In this document: piece after piece, positions 25,647-32,379 of the stretch | How positions within the stretch are numbered: the first letter of the stretch is position 1 | How the letters are laid out: each line of letters opens with the position of its first letter | From: JANWVO01 sp964458495 | GTDB taxonomy: Bacteria; Acidobacteriota; Terriglobia; Bryobacterales; Bryobacteraceae | DNA: 64,000 nt | Direction: 5' to 3' | NCBI GenBank assembly: GCA_964458495.1 | Contig: CAYWJB010000002.1 | Span: 1-64,000, forward strand | The notes under the pieces: generated by a model | The model's database searches: none | Seen by the model: only the letters and a program-made list of their open reading frames with translations | What the model was told of the DNA's origin: nothing | Program-made: the position numbers and the translations under genes

Positions 25647-25675
25647 TTGAGTACTAGGTGTACTAGTACTATCCT
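25647..25675 (+). promoter_or_regulatory. candidate promoter with embedded operator
   Basis: TTGAGT at 25647-25652 and TATCCT at 25670-25675 are separated by 17 bp. The spacer is almost filled by a perfect inverted repeat, so a bound dimer would block RNA polymerase. The predicted start near 25682 would fall in the AAGGAG ribosome site (25681-25686) of the repressor gene, leaving a very short leader. An upstream promoter in the AT-rich stretch is an alternative. Confidence 0.45.
25650..25670. repeat. perfect inverted repeat, probable operator
   Basis: AGTACTAG at 25650-25657 is repeated inverted as CTAGTACT at 25663-25670, around a 5-bp spacer (GTGTA). It lies 24 bp before the GTG of the CI-like repressor, in the AT-rich gap between two divergent regulator-like genes. 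The size and symmetry fit the binding site of a dimeric helix-turn-helix repressor. Confidence 0.7.
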
Positions 25676-25693
25676 ATTTCAAGGAGAAATCAC

Positions 25694-26446
25694 GTGCGCC
25701 CCGCTCCAGGGCCCGGGTTTGAGCGGCTGCTTCAGCGCCTGGTGCGCCGCCTCGGGTTGCTGTTGAGCAACGGCGAATACACCGAGCGCGGGCTGGCGCG
25801 TCTGACGGGAATTTCCCAGCCTCATCTGCACCACATTCTGGCCGGGAAACGGTCGCTGACGCCGCATATGGCAGATTCGATTCTCGCCAATCTGGGCTGG
25901 ACGGCCGGGGAATTGTTCACGGAGGAGGAGGCAGACCAGGTTCTGCTGGCAAGGCGGATCGGGAAGGAGAACCGGCGCAGGATTCCGGTGATTTCGGGCA
26001 AAATCGGGCCTGGTTCGCCGTGGCCGGACACGGGAAGGGTGGAAGAGTGGGTGGCATTCCGGTCCATACCCTGGCAGGGAGTGCGAAGATTGTTTCTGGC
26101 CGGGCTGGAACCGGATCCGCTGCTGCCATTCGCCCGGCGTGCGGGACAATTCGCGCTGGTGGCCGAGGACGAGGAGTTGCGGGTGAGTGTAGCCGAGGGA
26201 TGCTGGCACCTGTTGCGGTGGGGCGGCGCGGGGCTGATCCGCCGGGTCCGGGTGGAGGCCGGCCGGCTCAGGATTCTCGGGCAAGGGTCGCTGGACGAGC
26301 CGGTGGGCCCGCAGGCCATCCTGCTGGAGGGGCAATCGCTGCTGTCGGTGATCCGGGGCCGTGTACTATGGGCGGGGCCCGATCCGCGGAACTTCGATCC
26401 TTTCACTCACTCCGGCAGCGGGTTTCCCATCGCCACGGCCTCGTAG
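25694..26446 (+). CDS. CI/LexA-like HTH repressor with degenerate S24 domain
   Basis: This 250-residue protein has an XRE-type helix-turn-helix at about residues 28-72 (YTERGLARLTGISQPHLHHIL, with the turn at GISQ). From residue 98 (IPVISGKIGPGSPWPD) the sequence resembles the S24 domain of phage CI and LexA repressors. Where the family has GDSMxP this protein has GLEPDP (137-142). Where it has VKRL this has IRRV (182-185). So both catalytic residues, Ser and Lys, seem to be lost and self-cleavage is unlikely. This alignment was done by eye. The GTG start follows AAGGAG. The 3' end overlaps the convergent glycosyltransferase by 40 bp. Confidence 0.68.
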   Translation: MRPAPGPGFERLLQRLVRRLGLLLSNGEYTERGLARLTGISQPHLHHILAGKRSLTPHMADSILANLGWTAGELFTEEEADQVLLARRIGKENRRRIPVISGKIGPGSPWPDTGRVEEWVAFRSIPWQGVRRLFLAGLEPDPLLPFARRAGQFALVAEDEELRVSVAEGCWHLLRWGGAGLIRRVRVEAGRLRILGQGSLDEPVGPQAILLEGQSLLSVIRGRVLWAGPDPRNFDPFTHSGSGFPIATAS

Positions 26447-27585
26447 ATCGCCAGCACCCGGGCGGCGGTGGTCTCCCAGCGGAATTCGCGGCAGCGCCGC
26501 GCGCCGCGCTCGATGAGCTCGCGGCGCCGTTCCTCGTTGAGCAACACTTCGAGGATGCCGCGGGAGATGTCGAAGACGTTGTCCGGGCTCACCATTTCGG
26601 CGGCGTCGCCCACAGCTTCCGGCAGCGAGGTGGCGGAGGAACACACCACCGGGGCGCCGCAGGCCATCGCCTCAAGCGGAGGTAGGCCGAAGCCTTCGTA
26701 CAGCGAGGGGAATACAAATGCCGCGGCGGACTCGTAGAAGATCCGCAGCGTATCGGCGGGCACGAATCCGAGAAAGCGCACGTACGGCTCAACGCGGGAC
26801 TGGATGACGGCCTGGCGGACGGCCGGGTACTTCGAGATTTCGTCGCCGATGATGATCAGGCGTAGGTCCTTCCATCGCGGGTCGTTCTGGAGCTTGCCGC
26901 GCACCAAGGCGAAGGCTTCCACCAGGCGGGGAATGTTTTTCTGGGGGCGGATGGTGCCGGCGTAAAGCAGGTAAGGGTAATGCACCTGGTAGCGCTCCAG
27001 CTCGCGGCGCCGCTCGTGTTCGCGCGCTTCGGGGCCGGCGGCGCGCGCCCAGCGCGGGGGGCGGGGATCGAGAAAGCTGGGATCGACGGCGCCGTAGATG
27101 CGGCGGATCTTGTCCGCCGGAACCCCGACCAGCGAGACGAGGTCGTTGCGGGTCCACTCGCTGACGGCGATCACGCAGGCCGCCTCCACAAGCGACCGCC
27201 GCAACAGCGATTGCTGGAGGGCGCTCTGCCATCCGGCCGCCTTTTCGATCACCAGGCTCGAGATGTCGTGGACGGTGACGATGTAAGGGCGGGGCAGAAA
27301 CAGGGGCACGCGCGCCAGCGGGATGTGGACCGCAGAGGGAAGGTGCTTCCGGGCGAAGAAAGAGAACAGCACGCGGTCGCGCGGCTCGGTGTCCGGCCTT
27401 TCGTAAGGAAGGAAGTGGAAGTTGGGCGGCAGGTCCGCGAGTTCTCCCTGGTCGGACGGCCGGACGGCGAGCAGGAACTCATGGGGAGCGCCGATTGCGG
27501 CAAGACCGCGAACGAGGTTGCGGATATAGGTGCCGTAACCGAAATCGCGGACGTGGCGGGCGTCGATCAGGATCCGCAGAGGCAC
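26407..27585 (-). CDS. glycosyltransferase family 4 (group 1)
   Basis: This 392-residue retaining glycosyltransferase has a GT-B fold. The N-terminal domain starts MPLRILIDARHVRDFGYGTYIRNL. The C-terminal domain has the nucleotide-sugar site EGFGLPPLEAMACG, with the E-x7-E pattern, and AVGDAAEMV after it. The segment YAGTIRPQKNIPRLVEAF is typical of GT4 mannosyl- or glucosyltransferases. Donor and acceptor are unknown; envelope or capsule glycans are likely. It starts 15 bp after glyA on the same strand and probably belongs to that operon. Confidence 0.88.
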   Translation of the reverse strand: MPLRILIDARHVRDFGYGTYIRNLVRGLAAIGAPHEFLLAVRPSDQGELADLPPNFHFLPYERPDTEPRDRVLFSFFARKHLPSAVHIPLARVPLFLPRPYIVTVHDISSLVIEKAAGWQSALQQSLLRRSLVEAACVIAVSEWTRNDLVSLVGVPADKIRRIYGAVDPSFLDPRPPRWARAAGPEAREHERRRELERYQVHYPYLLYAGTIRPQKNIPRLVEAFALVRGKLQNDPRWKDLRLIIIGDEISKYPAVRQAVIQSRVEPYVRFLGFVPADTLRIFYESAAAFVFPSLYEGFGLPPLEAMACGAPVVCSSATSLPEAVGDAAEMVSPDNVFDISRGILEVLLNEERRRELIERGARRCREFRWETTAARVLAIYEAVAMGNPLPE

Positions 27586-27600
27586 CTGGACTCCCCTTGG

Positions 27601-28881
27601 CTACGCCCGCACAGCGGCGCGCCTCCATTCGTAGAGCGGGAACCGCTCGGTGAGTTCCTGGACGCGCCGGCGGACGGCGGCGAGATTACCCGCATCGGCG
27701 GGCGCCTCCAGCACGCGGGCGATGAGCTCGGCCACCTGCCGCATCTCCGCCTCGCCGAAGCCGCGCGTGGTCACCGCCGGGCTTCCCAGGCGGATGCCGC
27801 TGGGGTTCAGCGGCGGGTTCTGGTCAAAGGGGATCGAGTTCTTGTTCACGGTGATCCACGCCTCGTCCAGCGCCTTCTCAGCCTCCCTGCCCCGCAGCCC
27901 TTTCGAGAAAACGTCCACCAGCATGACGTGCGTGTCCGTGCCGCCGCTGACGACGCGGAAGCCTGCTTGGCTCATGCCCGAGGCCAGCGCCTGGGCATTG
28001 GCCACCACGCGGCGCTGGTACTCGATGAACTCCGGCTGCATGGCCTCCAGGAAGCAGACGGCCTTGGCGGCGATCACGTGAACCAGCGGGCCGCCCTGCA
28101 CGCCCGGAAACACGGTCTTGTCGATGGCCTGCGCGTATTGCGCGCGGCAGAGGATCAACCCGGAGCGCGGCCCGCGCAGGGTCTTGTGGGTGGTGGTGGT
28201 GACGATGTCGGCCCACTGGCACGGGTTCGGATACAGGCCTGCGGCCACCATTCCGCTGAAGTGGGCCATGTCGACCAGCAGCAGGGCGCCGGTTTCGTCG
28301 CAAATCTCGCGCAGGCGGGCGAAATCGATGATCCGCGAATACGCGCTGGCGCCGGCCACCACCATCTTCGGCCGGTGCTCGCGGGCGAGCCGGGCCACTT
28401 CGTCGTAGTCGATCCGCTCATCCTCGCGCCGCACCCCGTACGGCACCACCTTGTAGGTTTTGCCCGAGAAGTTCAGCGGGTGTCCGTGGGTGAGGTGCCC
28501 GCCGTGGGCCAGATTCATTCCGAGGATCGTGTCGCCGGGCGAGAGCACGGCGGCGTAGGCGGCCTCGTTGGCCTGCGAGCCCGAGTGCGGCTGCACGTTG
28601 GCGTGTTCGGCGCCGAAGAGCTTTTTCGCGCGTTCGCGGGCGAGGTTCTCGACGATATCGGTGAACTCGCAGCCGCCGTAGTATCGCTTGCCGGGGTAGC
28701 CTTCGGCGTACTTGTTGGTGAACACGCTGCCGGTCGCTTCCAGCACGGCTTCCGACGTGAAGTTCTCGCTGGCGATCAGCTCCAGCCGCGAGTGCTGCCG
28801 TTCGGCCTCGTCGCGCACCGCCTGCGCGATTTCGGGATCGACCTCGGCCAGGGGCCTCGCCATGCGCTGTTGTTCCGTCAT
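27601..28881 (-). CDS. glyA: serine hydroxymethyltransferase
   Basis: GlyA interconverts serine and glycine with tetrahydrofolate, feeding one-carbon units to purine and methionine synthesis. The 426-residue PLP enzyme has ELIASENFTSEAVLEA, the NKYAEGYPGKRYYGG signature and the PLP lysine K233 in TTTTHKTLRGPRSG. The ATG at 28879-28881 is chosen because GAGGAGGG precedes it and the protein starts at the family's usual place. The start overlaps the rpiB stop by 4 bp, so the two are probably coupled. Length matches the bacterial family. Confidence 0.96.
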   Translation of the reverse strand: MTEQQRMARPLAEVDPEIAQAVRDEAERQHSRLELIASENFTSEAVLEATGSVFTNKYAEGYPGKRYYGGCEFTDIVENLARERAKKLFGAEHANVQPHSGSQANEAAYAAVLSPGDTILGMNLAHGGHLTHGHPLNFSGKTYKVVPYGVRREDERIDYDEVARLAREHRPKMVVAGASAYSRIIDFARLREICDETGALLLVDMAHFSGMVAAGLYPNPCQWADIVTTTTHKTLRGPRSGLILCRAQYAQAIDKTVFPGVQGGPLVHVIAAKAVCFLEAMQPEFIEYQRRVVANAQALASGMSQAGFRVVSGGTDTHVMLVDVFSKGLRGREAEKALDEAWITVNKNSIPFDQNPPLNPSGIRLGSPAVTTRGFGEAEMRQVAELIARVLEAPADAGNLAAVRRRVQELTERFPLYEWRRAAVRA

Positions 28882-29327
28882 CCGCTGCAACCCTCCTCGC
28901 CCGCGTCCATCTTGCGGACGCGCCGCTCGTGCCGCCCGCCGTCGAATGGAGTCTCCAGAAAAATCCTCACCCGCTCGCGCGCCTGCGCCGGGCTGGTGTA
29001 CTTGGCCCCAAGGGCCAGGATGTTGGCGTCGTTGTGGCGCCGCGTCAGCTCCACGACATCGGAGTTGAAGCCGAGAGCGGCGCGCACGCCGCGCGTGCGG
29101 TTGGCGGCGATCGACATGCCCACGCCGGTGAAGCAGACCAGGATGCCGCGCTCGCATTGCCCGCCGGCCACGGCGCGGGCCACCTGCTGCGCGTAGTCGG
29201 GATAATCGGTGGATTCGGCGGAGTGCGTGCCGAAGTCCGTTACCTCGTGTCCAGCCGCTTCCAGTTCGCGGCGCAGAATCTCTTTCAGGGAAAAACCGGC
29301 GTGATCCGCACCAAGCGCGATCTTCAT
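28878..29327 (-). CDS. rpiB: ribose-5-phosphate isomerase B
   Basis: RpiB interconverts ribose 5-phosphate and ribulose 5-phosphate in the pentose phosphate pathway. The 149-residue LacA/RpiB protein starts MKIALGADHAGFSLKE, a family hallmark. It keeps the active-site region GILVCFTGVGMSIAAN. Residue 66 is Phe where the usual motif has Gly or Ser (C-G-T-G-I-G), beside the catalytic Cys65. HNDANILALGAK is also present. It lies upstream of glyA with a 4-bp overlap and 34 bp downstream of the STAS gene, all on the minus strand. Confidence 0.93.
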   Translation of the reverse strand: MKIALGADHAGFSLKEILRRELEAAGHEVTDFGTHSAESTDYPDYAQQVARAVAGGQCERGILVCFTGVGMSIAANRTRGVRAALGFNSDVVELTRRHNDANILALGAKYTSPAQARERVRIFLETPFDGGRHERRVRKMDAGEEGCSG

Positions 29328-29361
29328 GGGGGGAAGTTACGAGTTTAGCACGCCGGACGCT

Positions 29362-29778
29362 TCACTCCCCGCCCGGCGCGTGTTCACCGCGGTTTTGCAC
29401 GTATTCCACCGGATCGAAGGGCTTCACCGGCTTGCCGTGGATGGCGTCGACGGCATCCTGTTCGGAAGAAAACAGGTGGAAGACGCCGCTGAGCTTGGTG
29501 AGCAGCATCAGGTCCACCACGCGGTCGGTGAGGTTGAACATGGCCAGCATGCCCCCGGCGTCGCGGGCCACTTTGTGGGCCACGACGAGGAACCCCATGC
29601 CGCTGGAATCGATATACTCGGTTCCCTTCAAGTCCAGGGCAAGCCGCGTCTGCCCGCCTTTGATCGCCGCGTCGATCCTGCGGCGGAACTCCTCCACCGC
29701 GTCGCCGATGGCGAGCCGCCCGTCGAGGGCGAGCACGAGCACGTCGCCGTTGGTCCGTTCAGTCACTCGCAGGCTCAT
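29362..29778 (-). CDS. STAS domain anti-sigma factor antagonist
   Basis: This 138-residue protein is a single STAS domain of the SpoIIAA/RsbV type. Such proteins bind an anti-sigma kinase and are switched off by phosphorylation of a conserved serine. The site is visible as TEYIDSSGMGFLV, with S58/S59 after D57. The C-terminal extension (from about residue 110) is polar and not part of the domain. No anti-sigma factor or sigma factor gene is nearby, so its partner is encoded elsewhere. It is the first gene of the minus-strand run STAS-rpiB-glyA-glycosyltransferase and is divergent from the dehydratase gene. Confidence 0.87.
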   Translation of the reverse strand: MSLRVTERTNGDVLVLALDGRLAIGDAVEEFRRRIDAAIKGGQTRLALDLKGTEYIDSSGMGFLVVAHKVARDAGGMLAMFNLTDRVVDLMLLTKLSGVFHLFSSEQDAVDAIHGKPVKPFDPVEYVQNRGEHAPGGE

Positions 29779-29856
29779 AGGGAACTTCCCACTCTACCCG
29801 ATGCACGGCACTCGCGCCAGCCGGCCGGAGGGGCCCGGCTGTGATGAAATCGGATC

Positions 29857-31863
29857 ATGCCCGGCGAACTTCCTCCGACCGCCTCGATTCTCGATTCCGG
29901 CGACACCTCGCTGTGGGACGTCCGCAGCAAGGCGCCGGGACCGCAGGGGCGGCTCCCCTACACCGAACAGATGTTGCGCGAGCGGCCCTCGGGCGACCTT
30001 TACGGCTGGACGATGAACGCCGCGATGGGCTGGGAGCCGGCGCGCATGAACGCCGCCGAGGTCCTGATCCTGTCCACGCACGGCGGACTGCGGGCGCCAG
30101 ACGGATCGCCTGTCGCGCTCGGCTACCACACCGGGCATTGGGAGGTGTCGCTCCAGGTGGAAGCCGCCGCGCGGGAGCTGAAGGAGCTGGGCGCCATGCC
30201 GTTTGCGGCCTACTGCTCCGATCCTTGCGACGGGCGCTCGCAGGGCACGCCAGCGATGTTCGATTCGCTCCCCTACCGCAACGACGCGGCCACGGTGTTC
30301 CGCCGCCTGATCCGGTCGCTTCCGAACCGCGCCGCGGTACTTGGGGTAGCCACCTGCGACAAGGGGCTGCCGGCCATGATGATGGCGCTGGCGGAGCAGC
30401 GCGGGCTGCCGTGCGTGCTCGTGCCGGGCGGCGTGACGCTGCTGCCGGAGAAGGGCGAGGACACCGCCGTCGTGCAGTCCATCGGCGCGCGTTTTGCACA
30501 TGGGGAGATTCCGCTGGAGTACGCGCAGGAGGTGGGATGCCGCGCCTGCGCTTCGCCGGGAGGCGGCTGCCAGTTCATGGGCACGGCGGCGACGTCGCAG
30601 GTGGTGGCCGAGGCGCTGGGCATGGCTCTGCCGCATTCGGCGCTGTCGCCCTCGGGCCACCCCATCTGGCTGGATTTGGCCCGCCGCTCGGCGCGCGCCG
30701 CGCTGCACCTGACGGCTGCCCGCATCAGCATGGGAAGCATTCTCACGCCAGAGGCGCTGGAGAACGCGATGGTGCTGCATGCCGCCTGCGGCGGCTCGAT
30801 GAACCTCATCATCCATCTGGCTGCGGTGGCTTTCCATGCCGGGCTGCGCCGGCCGACGGTGGAGGACTGGATCCGCGTCAACCGCAGCGTGCCGCGGCTG
30901 GTGGACGCGCTGCCCAACGGCCCGCGCAACTTCGCCACCGTGCAGGTTTTCCTCGCCGGCGGCGTTCCCGAGGTGATGCTGCACCTGCGCCGCGCCGGGC
31001 TGCTCCACACGCGAGTCCTGACGGCAACGGGCAGGACGCTGGACGAAAACCTCGACTGGTGGGAGGCGAGCGAGCGCCGCGCCGCGCTGCGCCGGCGCCT
31101 GCGGGAGATGGACGGAATCGAGGCTGACGAGGTGATCTTCAGTCCGGATCAGGCGCGCGCCCGAGGCATCACCTCCACGGTGTGCTTCCCGACCGGCAAC
31201 CTCGCGCCGGAGGGCAGCGTGGTGAAGGCCACATCCATTGATCCTTCCGTCGTGGATGCCGACGGCGTGTACCGCAAGCGGGGCCCGGCGCGCGTGTTCA
31301 CCTCGGAGGCCGCAGCCATCGGCGCCATCAAGGAGGGCCGGATCCGGGAGGGCGATGTCGTCGTGCTGGCCGGGCGCGGACCGGCGGGTTGCGGCATGGA
31401 GGAGACCTATCAGCTCACCTCGGCGCTGAAGTATCTCCCGTTCGGGAAGCATGTGGCGCTGATCACCGACGCACGCTTCAGCGGGGTCTCCACCGGCGCC
31501 TGCATCGGCCACGTGTCGCCCGAGGCGCTGGCCGGAGGCCCGATCGGCCGGTTGCGCGATGGCGACGTCATCGAGATCGTGATCGACCGCAACCGGCTGG
31601 AAGGCTCCGTGAACGTGGCGGGCGTGGATCTGGATGCGCGCGCGCCGCATCCGGGGCTCGCGCCGGATCCGCTGCTGCCCGGGGACACGCGCCTGTGGGC
31701 GGCGCTTCAGCAGGCGAGCGGCGGTTCGTGGGGCGGCTGTGTGTATGACGTGGAACGGATCGTCGAACTGCTGGAGGCCGGGCGGCGCGTGTTGGGCGAG
31801 GTCCGCGGCGGGGGTCTCAGTTCACCGCATCGCCCGCCTGCATCTTCCGGTCAAACTCCATGA
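29857..31863 (+). CDS. IlvD/Edd family dehydratase, YjhG/YagF (D-xylonate dehydratase) type
   Basis: This 668-residue iron-sulfur dehydratase removes water from sugar acids. The YjhG/YagF branch acts on D-xylonate or similar acids. The match to that branch rests on STHGGLRAPDG, GYHTGHWEVSLQVE and the length, which is larger than IlvD. Cysteines expected to hold the cluster appear in CSDPCDG, ATCDKGLPAMM and the CRACASPGGGC segment. The C-terminal TDARFSGVSTGACIGHVSPEA motif is conserved. No ribosome site is obvious. The last 15 or so residues look like run-on sequence and overlap the convergent gene by 47 bp. Substrate is inferred. Confidence 0.87.
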   Translation: MPGELPPTASILDSGDTSLWDVRSKAPGPQGRLPYTEQMLRERPSGDLYGWTMNAAMGWEPARMNAAEVLILSTHGGLRAPDGSPVALGYHTGHWEVSLQVEAAARELKELGAMPFAAYCSDPCDGRSQGTPAMFDSLPYRNDAATVFRRLIRSLPNRAAVLGVATCDKGLPAMMMALAEQRGLPCVLVPGGVTLLPEKGEDTAVVQSIGARFAHGEIPLEYAQEVGCRACASPGGGCQFMGTAATSQVVAEALGMALPHSALSPSGHPIWLDLARRSARAALHLTAARISMGSILTPEALENAMVLHAACGGSMNLIIHLAAVAFHAGLRRPTVEDWIRVNRSVPRLVDALPNGPRNFATVQVFLAGGVPEVMLHLRRAGLLHTRVLTATGRTLDENLDWWEASERRAALRRRLREMDGIEADEVIFSPDQARARGITSTVCFPTGNLAPEGSVVKATSIDPSVVDADGVYRKRGPARVFTSEAAAIGAIKEGRIREGDVVVLAGRGPAGCGMEETYQLTSALKYLPFGKHVALITDARFSGVSTGACIGHVSPEALAGGPIGRLRDGDVIEIVIDRNRLEGSVNVAGVDLDARAPHPGLAPDPLLPGDTRLWAALQQASGGSWGGCVYDVERIVELLEAGRRVLGEVRGGGLSSPHRPPASSGQTP

Positions 31864-32296
31864 AGCAGCGGCCCCAGTACAGGCTGTCCTTGCGCCCGTA
31901 CCGGCTGCAAAGCAGGTAGAGACGTCCCAGCAGTTCGGTCGATTCGGGGGTCTCCAGGCCTGCAAATTCCTGCGCGCTCTTGCCGGGCTGCGGCTCTTCC
32001 TCCTCGTCGAGCAGCCAGTAAGTGTCGAGCAGCTCGAAGACGTGGGCCTGCGCTTCCAGGGCGGGATCGTTTTGGCCCGCCTCCTCCAGCGCCAGCGCCA
32101 CCTTTACCCAGGTAAGAATGCACAGCAGCGCGAGCGCGCGAACGTCCTCTTCCTCCACCGGAAACTGGTCCACAATCTCGAAGACGCGGCCGAAGGCATC
32201 ATTGGCGGTGTCGGCGTCCCCGGCCGCCAAGGCCTGGTCACAGCGGATCCAGCACTGGCGGATCTCTTCCGCGCAGTCGCGCATGGCGTTCGTCAT
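31817..32296 (-). CDS. hypothetical acidic helical protein
   Basis: I do not recognise this 159-residue protein. It is acidic, rich in Ala, Glu and Leu, and predicted helical throughout, perhaps in TPR-like hairpins (AAGDADTANDAFGRVFEIVDQF). It has no signal peptide and no clear membrane segment. An acidic run, DEEEEPQPG, lies near residue 110. The ATG at 32294-32296 has GAAGGAGGGG upstream at a workable distance; the frame stays open further upstream but overlaps the next gene's promoter area. The 3' end overlaps the convergent dehydratase gene by 47 bp. Confidence 0.7.
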   Translation of the reverse strand: MTNAMRDCAEEIRQCWIRCDQALAAGDADTANDAFGRVFEIVDQFPVEEEDVRALALLCILTWVKVALALEEAGQNDPALEAQAHVFELLDTYWLLDEEEEPQPGKSAQEFAGLETPESTELLGRLYLLCSRYGRKDSLYWGRCFMEFDRKMQAGDAVN

Positions 32297-32379
32297 CTGT
32301 CCCTGCCCCTCCTTCGGGGTGCCTTCACTATATGCTGAAAACACGCCGGTGTACAATCCCGGCGGCAAGGAGCCTGCTG

